A model generated the notes under the pieces. That model was not told where the DNA came from, did not search any database, and was given only the letters and a program-made list of their open reading frames with translations. A program made the position numbers and the translations under genes. From Notospermus geniculatus (lineage: Eukaryota; Nemertea; Pilidiophora; Heteronemertea; Lineidae), in the NCBI GenBank assembly GCA_002633025.1, contig NMRB01001016.1, positions 164,418 to 228,417 of the forward strand: a stretch of 64,000 nt of DNA, in the 5' to 3' direction. Below are positions 47,468 through 57,326 of the stretch, piece after piece (position 1 is the stretch's first letter; every line of letters starts with the position of its first letter).

Positions 47468-49287
47468 GTACATAGTAATCAATGTGTTCAATGAATTCCT
47501 CATTCTCAGTAATGAATCAACAATTCAGTGGTTAACAAATCAAGGATTTTAATCCCAAAAAATCGTAAAAACTGATGTTTGTACAAAAGTTTTTCAAGAG
47601 AATAGTTGAAGAATGCAATTTTCAACCCTACAAGATACACATGGAGAGTTCTCACCAATACTGTCTTCAGGGTCCATATCCATAAACATACATGTACTTA
47701 ACCCAATAGAGCCCATGCCACCCTGCCGTGAGCTGCCTAGACCACGCCCACTTTTTGACAAAAATCCCTATCACCTCTAATGTAGAAATCAACATCACCA
47801 ATTACTGCCGGCAGCGCCACAATCCGCCATGTCTCCACACGCCGATACCGCCATAAACCGCCTCGACTCATTACACTGTTCTCTATTCAGCTTAATGCAG
47901 TGGCAGTTCAGGGCGGTGAAGAGTGATTCAAGTTCAAGTGTAATCCCTGTTGCAGGCCCACAAAATACACAGGGCTCATTAGATTGTACAGCCAGCATAG
48001 GAAGACGGCATTAGCAAGGACTCCCTGTATCGCTTTGTTGGGTGTAGGCCACTTATTGAAAGACATGAACAGGAGCTTGCTATCAAACATCTCCATGTTT
48101 TAATGCAATATTGGAAGTTTTCACTCTAGTGAAGGAGCAGCTTCCTTCATTTGAGGGGCAAGTCCAAATATAGTCAAAACTCTCAATAGAGATAAACACA
48201 ACACCTTACTAATTAGAGAAAGCAAAATATCAATGCAGGTGAAAAAGATGATTTGGTACATGTAGTATCTTGATGGTAGTACTGCAGGGATGGAGCTAGT
48301 TTCTGCCAAGTCTTAGCCAAATCATTAGCCAAGCCACTGAGTTAGCCAAATTTTCCATTCCAATGGATTTACAGTTTGGAAAATTTCAGCCAAGTGGTTG
48401 AAGTTTAGCCAAATCATATGTGAAATAGCCAATGGCGTTGGCGAGTGGGTAGTGCCATCCCTGGTACTGTACACATACACAAACCATGATTAATTACCCC
48501 ATATAGGATTAATTACCAGGGCCGTATGCATAAAGGTGGAATAAGCTTATTCCAGGTATAACTTCATGTTATAACGTGAAGTTATACCTGGAATAAGCTT
48601 ATTTCACTTTTATGCATACGGGCCCCAGTGATTAATTACCACTGATACAACAGTCTGCATTCACCTCTGAACACGTATCATACTGATAGGCCTGTTTTAT
48701 TGAGACAGTGGTCCTAATTACAGGATTTCCCCTGGGACATCAAATAAACATCTTGAGAGAGCAACAATGCCCCCATTGTATAGCTGTTTGGGAACAGACT
48801 TCAAGGTAATTTAAGTGAAAATTCCTACCCAAGGACATTCTTGCCCCATTGAGTGGCATCTTATTATCTTCTCATGAATTTCCACTTGGACAATTGATCA
48901 ACAAAATTTAGTCAGCATCAAATAATGTCAAGTTCTTTCCAAGGATTTCCAACTTGAACACCTGGTACCACAAATGAACACGATGAAATATTGGAATGAC
49001 CTGCGTTCCATCAATGTGGACTCAGGTCCTTCTTTTTCGAGGGTTCAACCCTTTGAGTCCTGGTGACGTCTGTGTTCCTTTCGATGCCACATCTTTTAGG
49101 CCCCTGTGAACTTTTCTGATGGTTGTTTCTAAAAGTAGGAAGAAAACGAAATATAATAATGAATTGATACACAAAACTAAGAAGTACTTTACGAGCTAGT
49201 CTTGAATACAGATTCCAAGGGTTAAAGTTAAAAAGTTAAAGTTTGGGTTTATAGTCTGATATCAACTACGGTAGAAGTTCTCATCCA
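47468..49287. repeat. Direct duplication, copy B
   Basis: Second copy of the block at 44838-46935, with scattered substitutions and small indels. It contains the VRK last exon used in the gene model, a MITE at 48519-48624 and about 400 bp (47700-48130) not found in copy A. Confidence 0.85.
48519..48624. mobile_element. Palindromic MITE with an empty site in duplication copy A
   Basis: CAG|GGCCGTATGCATAAAG ... TTTATGCATACGGGCC.C|CAG. Copy A (about 46261) reads ATTAGCAGGTGATTAATTAC with no insert, which fixes the ends and the CAG target duplication. Confidence 0.9.
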
Positions 49288-52200
49288 ACTTTACACTAAC
49301 CCCAGTCTGTCCTGAAACCTTTCAGTAGAACTCAGATGAGCTGCTCATTCAGCGCTACAATCGAGCATTTCCGACCGGTACCCATTTATACACCTGGGTG
49401 GAGAGAGGCCAGTGAGGCAAAGAGACTTGCCCCAAGTGGGATTCGAACCCGGGACCCTCTGACCGCTAGTCGGAGACCCGAACCACTACACCACCGGATG
49501 GTGAGGATGGCTGGTAAGAACATTTCCACTCACTTGTTTTCATCATGAACTCATACACAGGCTGCGACGATGACCCAGGGAGAGAATCATCATCAGATGA
49601 CAAATTTTTCTGTGACCTTTTCCTTGCAGCTGATGGACGTTTCACCTGTTTCGCAGGTGACACAGGTTCGGGCGGAGTGTCACTTTTTCTCTTTCCCCTG
49701 AGATTAGACATTGGCATTGGGGCGTCCATTTCTGGCGATGGAGGCTCGACCTTGACCTCTAAGTCTGTTTTTCTTTTCCTAGGTGTCGCCCTTGCCGTGG
49801 ATGCCCGTTTGACTGGAGTTGGACATTGAGATTCTGCAGCTATTGCCCTAGCTGATGCCACTCTCTTTGACTTAGCAGGAGTCGGGTACTGTGATTCTGA
49901 TTCTGTTGTCGAATGTGGAGATGATTTTCTGGCACGTTTTTTGGGACTAGATGGCGGTATTCCGTTGGCCATTTTCCTCTTTGGACTTGTCTGCAAAAGC
50001 AAAACACGCTCGACTTTTTAACTCATCTGGCCAAAAACTGGAGCAGACGATATCTTTTGTTGACGTTTTCAAAAAGCAGTGGAAAAGAGATGGAAATAAT
50101 TTGAAGAAACATTTTTCAGATGGTTGACAGGAACGATCTTTCTTCAGATATTTTTCAATTGATATTGTAGGATGTAGAACTTCTACAGAAGATGCCATGC
50201 ACTGGATTGATGAGGTAAGCATGCTTCATGCAAGATTTTATCTTGGCATGAAAAAGTTTTTCATGAACATTTTGCCCAAATGATAACATGGAGCGAAAGA
50301 TGAAATATAAAGATGTGAAATGGTAACATACCGGTACCCGTCCCAATTCGTCCGAGACACTCAAGGTGAAGTTCAACTTGTCGTCCTTATAAAACTGAGC
50401 ATTCATTGCAGATTGGAAAATGTTACGAATTTTCTTGTAGTCTGGAGTTTCAGTGTAATCGAGTTGGGCTACATATTCGAGGTACTCCTCAATTTCACCT
50501 GGAAATAAAAAGTTAAAGTTTGGGTTTATAGTCTGATATCAACAACGGTAGAGGTGTCATCCGACATTACACTTTAACCCCAGTCTATCCTGAAACCTTT
50601 CAGTAGAACTCAGATGAGCTGCCCATTCAACGCTACAATCCGAGCATTTCTGACCGGTACCCATTTATACACCTGGGTGGAGAGAGGCCAGTGAGGCAAA
50701 GAGACTTGCCCAAAGTCTCACGCCCAGTGGGATTCGAACCCGGGACCCTCTGACCGCTAGTCGGAGGCCCGAACCACTACCACTACTCAACCATGGAAAT
50801 TTATTGAAAACCATTCAGATTGTGATCCCATGTCAATTTCTCATTTCTCAAGACTGCTAGTCCAGTGCTGCCATGTTTGACAATAAAGCCCCTTATTACT
50901 TACTATACATGTACATGTATTTGGAAAAACATGATTTGTTAAAATCCAGACAACTGATTTGTTGTAAGAGTCCTGCAAACAAATCGCACAACCTGCGTCC
51001 GAATAGAATGGAACTAATAATACTCACTGGGGTAATCACCACCTTTGAAACATTTGGCCATTAACCCTGGAATGTCATCCATGTACCTAAATTAAAGAAA
51101 ATGCCAATAATTCAGTATAACTTATGAAATTAAATATTATTTTCTTTGTACATTTCATAACAGAAGATGCCATGCACTGGATTGATGAGGTAAGCATGCT
51201 TCATGCAAGATTTTATCTTGGCATGAAAAAGTTTTTCATGAACATTTTGCCTGAATGATAACATGGAGCGAAAGATGAAATCTAAAGATGTGAAATGGTA
51301 ACATACCGGTACCCGTCCCAATTCGTCCGAGACACTCAAGATGAAGTTCAACTTGTCGTCCTTATAAAACTGAGCATTCATTGCAGATTGGAAAATGTTA
51401 CGAATTTTCTTGTAGTCTGGAGTTTCAGTGTAATCGAGTTGGGCTACATATTCAAGGTACTCCTCAATTTCACCTGGAAATAGATGTCAATCAACCATGG
51501 AAATTTATTGAAAATCATTTAGATTGTGATCCCATGTCAATTTCTCATTTCTCAAGACTGCAAGTCCAGTGCTGCCATGTATTTGGAAAAACATGATTTG
51601 TTAAAATCCAGAAAACTGATTTGTTGTAAGAGTCATGCAAACAAGTCGCACAAGCTGCGTCCGAATAGAATGGAACTAATAATACTCACTGGGGTAATCA
51701 CCACCTTTGAAACATTTGGCCATTAACGCTGGAATGTCATCCATGTACCTAAATTAAAGAAAATGCCAATAATTCAGTATAACTTATGAAATTAAATATT
51801 ATTTTCTTTGTACATTTCATATGGGAAAGAGCAGTTTTATTGAAACCAAGTCAGAGAATAGCCAAGTGTGTTTTAGCTGCTCTCAGTTTTTTTTCTCATT
51901 ACTCAGGTGAAATGACCAGGCAGTGCCCCAGGTCTTGGAAAACTAAAGCGTCCTCACATGATTAACTTAAATTGAACTGTAAATTCCCTGTCCAATACAT
52001 GGACGTTCCGTACAAGCCCAGTTCAGCATCCCTCACCTGATTTTCTGGTCTTTTACATAGACCTTGTTTGATAACTTGTTCTCCCATGGCAGTTCCCCAC
52101 ACAGCCACTGCAACAAGCAATATCCAAGGATTTCAAGATCACTTCGACGAGAGGAAGCTGGAAGAGGAAAGGGAAACAACAATGAAAACCTCCATGTCAT

Positions 52201-53947
52201 GCAAACTTTTCAGAAGAAATTCCATAATTCATGCCAAAGAATGTCCTTACCAACCCCTCTGTGGGCATCTCGACTTGTGAATTCAATGGTCCCGTCGTGT
52301 GCCTTCCTTGGGTCCTCTTTATAGCCAATATGCGAACCATCTCCATTTCTGTAACGTGCAGCGAGACCATAGTCCACTAAGAAAACCTAGAAAGGCAAAT
52401 ATAGATATTGCGATAAAAAGAACAACCATCATGCTGCTCCTTTGATTGGGATGTGCCACATTTTCCTCAGAACAACATTTCCTCCCAAAAATAAACCAGA
52501 CTAACAAGACAATCAGAAGGTAAAGAAAATTGATTGTTTTCAAATACCATACCTGATTGGAATTCTTGTGTCCGAGCAGAAGATTTGCTGCTTTTATGTC
52601 CGCATGTACATAATCTCTACTGTGGATGTACTCAAGAACATCTAACTGTAAAACAAGTTCGACCTCATCTTATTTTTGTGAAATGAGAAAGTACATACAG
52701 AACTGTGTTTATTTTCCAGAGACAACCTTTTCTGCTTCCTTGACATTTTGTTGTTTTTGGTAGTCAGAGAGCATAGCAGATAACTCAAATAAGCTGCTCA
52801 GCAAACGACACTAGTTATGTCCTTTTTGGCATTGTTGGGCAGCTGTACTTGCCAACAGATCCTCCTCAAAAACCCACACTTCTAGTGCACTATGACATAG
52901 AAATTCAGTCAAATACTCACCACTCTTAATGCCACCTGCAGAACAGTCTTCCTTGAGAATCGTTTTGAATTTTCAACGAATATTTTCTGCAGGTCTTTTC
53001 CAAATCTTTCCATGACCATGAATCTATTTTCCACCCCACACATTTCGTGGAACCCAAAAGCTATAAACTTGGGCATTCCAACTGCTTTCCTCTTTGTTGA
53101 ATCAAGCCATTTTTTAACTGTGAGAAAACAGAATTTTCATGACAGAAGCAAGTAAAAAACCACCAGGGGTAATTTGAAAGACATCACATCATCAACCAGT
53201 GCAACTTGCCATATATCTGGCACAAGAATTAGATAACTCTTCACACATGCATGATTTTAACTTACTCAGTTCAGGCTTGCCAGCTCTCTGGTAAAATGTG
53301 CATTCACAGAACAGCGGCCCATTATCTTTTGGTTCCTAGAAAAATGACGAAAAAGAAGTGATTGTCCCACTACACTGATAGAATTGTACCCGGTAAGTAC
53401 ATGTACATTTGATTCAAAGTCCATGACGGGTGCCTTAATGATATACATGTATCCATGAATTTTCAAGTAACAGAACTATAAATCATACTGCATGTACTCA
53501 CAATTTTAACCACAAATTCTGCCTCTTTACTTTTACTGTCTCTCTTAGAAGCTGAAATGAAAAAGACATTCCTGAAAGTTAACACATCAAGTAACAGATC
53601 ACAGTTCATGTAAAATGGTCAACTAAAACCTTTCCATTGCCACTGAACTTCAACTTATTATTTCCGATGATTAAAACAATGAAAAACTGAGCAACTCTTC
53701 CCAAGAACTCTTGTGGAAATTTACACCAGTTTCCAAAGTCTGGAAAAAAATCAAAACAGGCAAACTCACCCAAGTAGAGAACTCCAAATCCTCCTTGTCC
53801 AACAGGCTGATGAATGACCCATTCCTTCTTGAAGAAATCGGTTAGGACGGTCCCTTCTGAAAGTGCTGCTGAATGATTATACCCAGCTGCTGCAGCACCC
53901 CTTCCCTTGCCGCCTCCTCTGCCTCTACCAGCTGCAGCTCGGGGCAT
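49022..53947 (-). CDS. VRK1: VRK1-like serine/threonine kinase with duplicated exons 8-9
   Basis: Exons at 53770-53947 (ATG at 53945-53947), 53502-53551, 53266-53335, 52921-53117, 52553-52645, 52251-52386, 52037-52157, 51690-51748, 51307-51473, 49534-49990 and 49022-49128. These give 1,635 nt (544 residues plus stop) with consistent phases. Visible kinase motifs: [11 protein letters not shown] glycine loop, VVKI lysine, [13 protein letters not shown] catalytic loop (human VRK1 has HGD), DYG instead of DFG as in VRK1, and a DGTIEFTS activation segment. The long exon 10 tail is basic with several KKRAR/KRKSD-like patches, and the end (GLNPRKRKT) is basic, fitting a nuclear enzyme. VRK1 phosphorylates BANF1 and histone H3. 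A second copy of exons 8-9 lies at 51028-51086 and 50332-50498. Confidence 0.9.
49219..49497 (-). mobile_element. tRNA-derived SINE (VRK intron 10)
   Basis: Read on the minus strand: a tRNA-like head (TGGTTCGGGTCTCC ... GGGTTCGAATCCC), a conserved middle around CCACCCAGGTGTATAAATGG, and a TTTAACTTTTTAACTTTAA tail. The head starts about 37 bp from the VRK exon 10 donor. Confidence 0.85.
50180..51157 (-). repeat. Tandem duplicate of the VRK exon 8-9 block (copy B)
   Basis: Direct tandem copy of 51158-51820. It carries exon 8 (51028-51086) and exon 9 (50332-50498) with intact splice sites and only a few substitutions (for example Ala to Gly in exon 8, Ile to Thr in exon 9). It is longer because a SINE sits in its intron (50508-50790). 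Exon 9 ends in phase 0 but exon 8 needs phase 2, so the two pairs cannot be spliced in series without a stop; they could be alternatives or allelic copies. Confidence 0.88.
50508..50790 (-). mobile_element. tRNA-derived SINE, same family (VRK exon 8-9 copy B intron)
   Basis: Very similar to 49219-49497 over its whole length and in the same orientation. It is absent from copy A of the exon 8-9 duplication, so it inserted after (or on one allele of) that duplication. Confidence 0.88.
51158..51820 (-). repeat. Tandem duplicate of the VRK exon 8-9 block (copy A)
   Basis: Adjoins copy B with no N between them. The shared border sequence ACAGAAGATGCC begins copy A at 51158 and AGAAGATGCC begins copy B near 50180; both copies end with TTTGTACATTTCATA. 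This is a clean direct duplication of about 660 bp of unique sequence. Confidence 0.88.
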
Positions 53948-56018
53948 CTCTGACTAGTCTTCAAGATATTTGTCTGAGTGAGAATACCTGTGAGCGTGAG
54001 AGTAAAGTAATGTATCTATCATTGTATTAAAAGAGATAAATCAATCGAAGGAGGAGATACTAATACCATACTGTGCAAGTTATACAGTGTAGGCCTAGGG
54101 GTGGTGTGTAAGTTTACAGTTAGCTGCTGGTTAGTTACTAGTTATGGTAACCATATCGACCAGGCATAGCTTCTTTTACGATATGACATTGACGGCTATT
54201 GCCTGGTACGTTATGGTTTACCCATATGCTGCCTGTGGTGCATAGTGTATTTCATGTACTGAACAAAATCACCAATTATTGTCAAACCTGACTAAATTCG
54301 AATAATTAACTGTCATGAATCCTTTCATTTATCCTCATTTCTCATAGTGGTATTCCAAAAGACAGAAAAATTGGCACAAATTAGGAAAAAACTTTGATAC
54401 AAAACTCCGTCGAAATGTCACCAACACATGTAAACAAGTCGCGAACTCGTAGCTGTCACAAGACCCGAGGTCACGTGACTGGGCGTAGTCGCTGACACTG
54501 AATGAGAACGAGACTAACGTCACTGCGCAATTGCATTGCGCGAGACTCCCATCATGGCGTGTCACCGGCCTGTACATTTCGATTCGAGAAGCGGATTTTA
54601 AACTCGATTTGGGAAGTAAATAAGAACGGGATTTTACTAAATTCACTCGGATATGGTGTATCGACGATAGCTCAACAACACAGGAATACAATATTGTGGA
54701 TTTTCGTCCTGGTAGTGTGAATTAACAGTGCCCGCCCGGAATTCGGGGCGGAGGTGCTCCACAGGGAATGTATTGGGCGATCTGAGACTCTGTATGCGCG
54801 CTATGTAAAAGTCAGTTTGTAAAAGCAAAAGCGGAGCATACAGAGTCCCAGTTACTGAGACTAGTTAGTTACTAGAAATAGAAACCGTTAAGATAAGACA
54901 AGGTTCATGCGTTACGGCTTCTATCAATTTGGTGCGGCGGCGACAGCGGCCATAACCCTCGATATCATAGAGGCTTTGCATACGACGTCACAAGCTGCCA
55001 TGCTGCAAAGGCGCAGTGAAATGAGCCGTGCATTTTTCGACATCATCGACCGTTACGTCAAACAATGAAATTTAATGGTGGTGTGGCGCACTTCAAACTT
55101 CAAGCAAGTCACGTCACGGTCGGCTCACTCCTCTGTGCCCTGTGTCCTTCAGAATGGCCCCAGGATGACGTCATTGCAAAGCCTCTATTGATGATAATCA
55201 TTCTATTACATCTGTCCGAATTTAGATACACTCAATGATCAGATGATACACATGTACAGTACAGCCATCCGGAAAACGTGTCTCTGCTCTGTTTGACATG
55301 CATCATGCATGCATTGTCTTCTTGAAAGGAAAACAAATTTACAGAAAATACTGCAATCTCTTATTGCGTTCAACTACTATGCAGCATGAATGATTAATTA
55401 TTAATCCAACCTTCTTAATTCGAAGGTACATAAGCAATCAAAAGCGTTCAAAAAACGTGAAAACGGCCTTACAAACTACAAAACCATTCGGAACGACCTG
55501 AGGCGAACTGCTTATCTGCCACTGGACGGCGCATTTCACCTCGGACACAAGTGCAAGGCAGCCATATTGTTTATCAACAAACCCACGTGACCGACCGTGG
55601 GACTATTTTGGCAGAATTTTGGCCTGTTAAGGTGTTCAAACTTATTTGCTGGATAACTTGAGGCATATTATTTATAAACTTACCGGTATCTCATCCAATC
55701 TGCCAATTATTGATCAATAACGCAACGTTTTGTGTGACCTATTTCGTTCATGCGCAGGGTGTGATGAGGCGAACCGCATTTGAACTCTCACAAACGGGCA
55801 GCAATCGTTGCGCATTCAAGATGGCTGCCTTGGAATTGTGTCCGAGGGGAAATGCGACCGTACGGAAATTGCCGAGCAGTTGCCTTCGGAAGTTCCGAAT
55901 GACTACAAACATGCCGCAATCCCACAACGTCACCTGGCGTTGAAAACGGAAACTAATCAGTAAGTTCTGGTTCCGCTTCAATTCTACGCATGCGTAGTCG
56001 TCCACACGTGGTCCGAAG
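53948..56018. promoter_or_regulatory. Intergenic region between divergent VRK and WDR43
   Basis: Holds both 5' regions. The VRK side has a likely non-coding exon before 54000. One TAGAGGC MITE (54968-55187) is present. No core promoter motif can be called with confidence. Confidence 0.4.
54968..55187. mobile_element. TAGAGGC-ended TIR MITE, copy 2 (VRK/WDR43 intergenic)
   Basis: Same family as 20328-20529 in opposite orientation: TAGAGGCTTTGCATACGACG ... GACGTCATTGCAAAGCCTCTA. It lies between the divergent VRK and WDR43 starts. Confidence 0.8.
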
Positions 56019-56207
56019 ATGGCGACGGCCGCAGTGATGCCGCTTTCCTTCTCGTCTTCAGGCGAATATTTAGCCCATTCTAGCCCTGATGGCACCCTCA
56101 AACTGTGGGATACCTCCACAGCAACCCTCTCACAAGAATACACACCGAGTTCACACTTGTCAGCGACGTGCACCTGCATAAATTGGGGACCGTGGAGGGA
56201 GGCAAAA
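56019..56207 (+). CDS. WDR43: WDR43 (UTP5 homologue), first exon only
   Basis: 63 codons starting MATAAVMPLSFSSSGEYLAH and reading SPDGTLKLWDTSTATLSQEY then HLSATCTCINWGP, which matches the first WD repeat of WDR43 (human [20 protein letters not shown]). It ends in phase 0 at a GTAGGT donor. WDR43 is part of the UtpA/t-UTP complex that starts small-subunit pre-rRNA processing in the nucleolus. No later exon is recognisable up to 64000, so intron 1 is at least 7.8 kb and contains the MULE gene and the satellite. A second in-frame ATG lies six codons downstream. Confidence 0.85.
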
Positions 56208-56810
56208 GTAGGTTTGCTGTGTGTTGAAATCAATGTGCGCGTGCCGTGCAGTGCTGTGCATGCACAGTGAGTGCGCAGTGTACATGGTGTAGTGTAAATG
56301 TGCGCACAATGTACAGTATTGCGATGCAGTATGTCATTGCATTGACTTCATGTGAGAAGTACCGGTATCAATTTCTGATTTAGGCAGTGGACACTAGCTA
56401 TGTATTTTATTTTGTACGGTTGGATTAGCGGTAGCTACTGGCTGGCAGTCCGTAGGCCTAGCTGCACGGTTTATTTAGGCCTATATTATGCACGACGTTA
56501 GTAGCTGAGGCCTGTCTCGACTTTCCATCTCGACTTAAGTACGCACGCGTCACGCCTGTTTTCAAAAAGGGTGATAAGCTAGATAAATCAAATTATAGAC
56601 CAGTGAGCATTCTAGTTCGTCCCCTCAGAAGTGGAGCGGCAAAGATCTGAACGAGATGAAAAGAACACTAGAAATTCCGAAGTCAACGAAGGATTGTACA
56701 GAATTATAATTTATTATTTTAAAATATCAATGAAAATATACACATTCGAGACTGACCAGTTTTTAACTTCATAAAGCTTCATGAATTTTTGATATCAGAC
56801 AACTGAGACA
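56208..56810. other. Start of WDR43 intron 1
   Basis: GT-rich and GCGC/TGTG-rich for the first 120 bp, then a LINE fragment (56528-56606) and the flank of the MULE element. Confidence 0.45.
56528..56606 (+). pseudogene. Fragment of a LINE reverse transcriptase
   Basis: One frame reads ARVTPVFKKGDKLDKSNYRP followed by VSIL, the conserved start of the fingers/palm region of non-LTR (CR1/L2/RTE-like) reverse transcriptases. Sequence on both sides is unrelated, so it is a short dead fragment. Confidence 0.75.
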
Positions 56811-57238
56811 ATACATGAATATGAAATTACAATTTAGGTCTACATTCTGAGACTTACACTGTTTAACCCAATAGCACAGTATTTTAGCACAATCAAATAC
56901 ATGTATGAAATACCACTGAGTTATGATTTTTTACATGACACAACACGATATGACATGACATATCTACACAACAAGATATAAATGTATCACAATAAAATAC
57001 AATGTATGCAATTTTTTATATCAGACGAATCCTATCAGACAATACATGAATATGAAATTACAATTTGGGTCTACATGTACATTACCTGAGACTTACAGTA
57101 CACTGTTTAACCCAATAGCACAGTATTTTAGCACAATCAAATACATGTATACATGAAATACCATGATTTACATGACACAACACGATATACTACACAACAA
57201 GATATAAATGTATCACAATAAAATAATGTATGCAATTT
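56811..57238. repeat. Two-copy tandem repeat downstream of the transposase gene
   Basis: Units at about 56811-57013 and 57042-57238 share long stretches such as CCCAATAGCACAGTATTTTA and AACAAGATATAAATGTATCA. They are AT-rich and lie in the 3' flank of the transposase gene, so they are probably part of that element. A TTTATT (AATAAA on the minus strand) at 56710-56715 could be its poly(A) signal. Confidence 0.7.
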
Positions 57239-57326
57239 GTCTGCGATTGACCAGTTGTAATTTAATTACATGACCCGATAGCACAACACTATACTGACAT
57301 TGTCTGAAACTTTACAGTCCAACACA

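Noticed and set aside
47795-47998. 67-residue minus-strand open frame as a VRK 3' exon
   Set aside because: No VRK similarity and no splice sites in phase; the true last exon is at 49022-49128.
49466-49533. Read-through of VRK exon 10 to a stop in the adjacent SINE
   Set aside because: Possible as an alternative end, but the GTGAGT donor and the phase-matched last exon with a conserved basic tail are a better explanation.
55748-56233. 161-residue minus-strand open frame overlapping WDR43 exon 1
   Set aside because: No similarity to known families; the plus strand has the clear WDR43 match.
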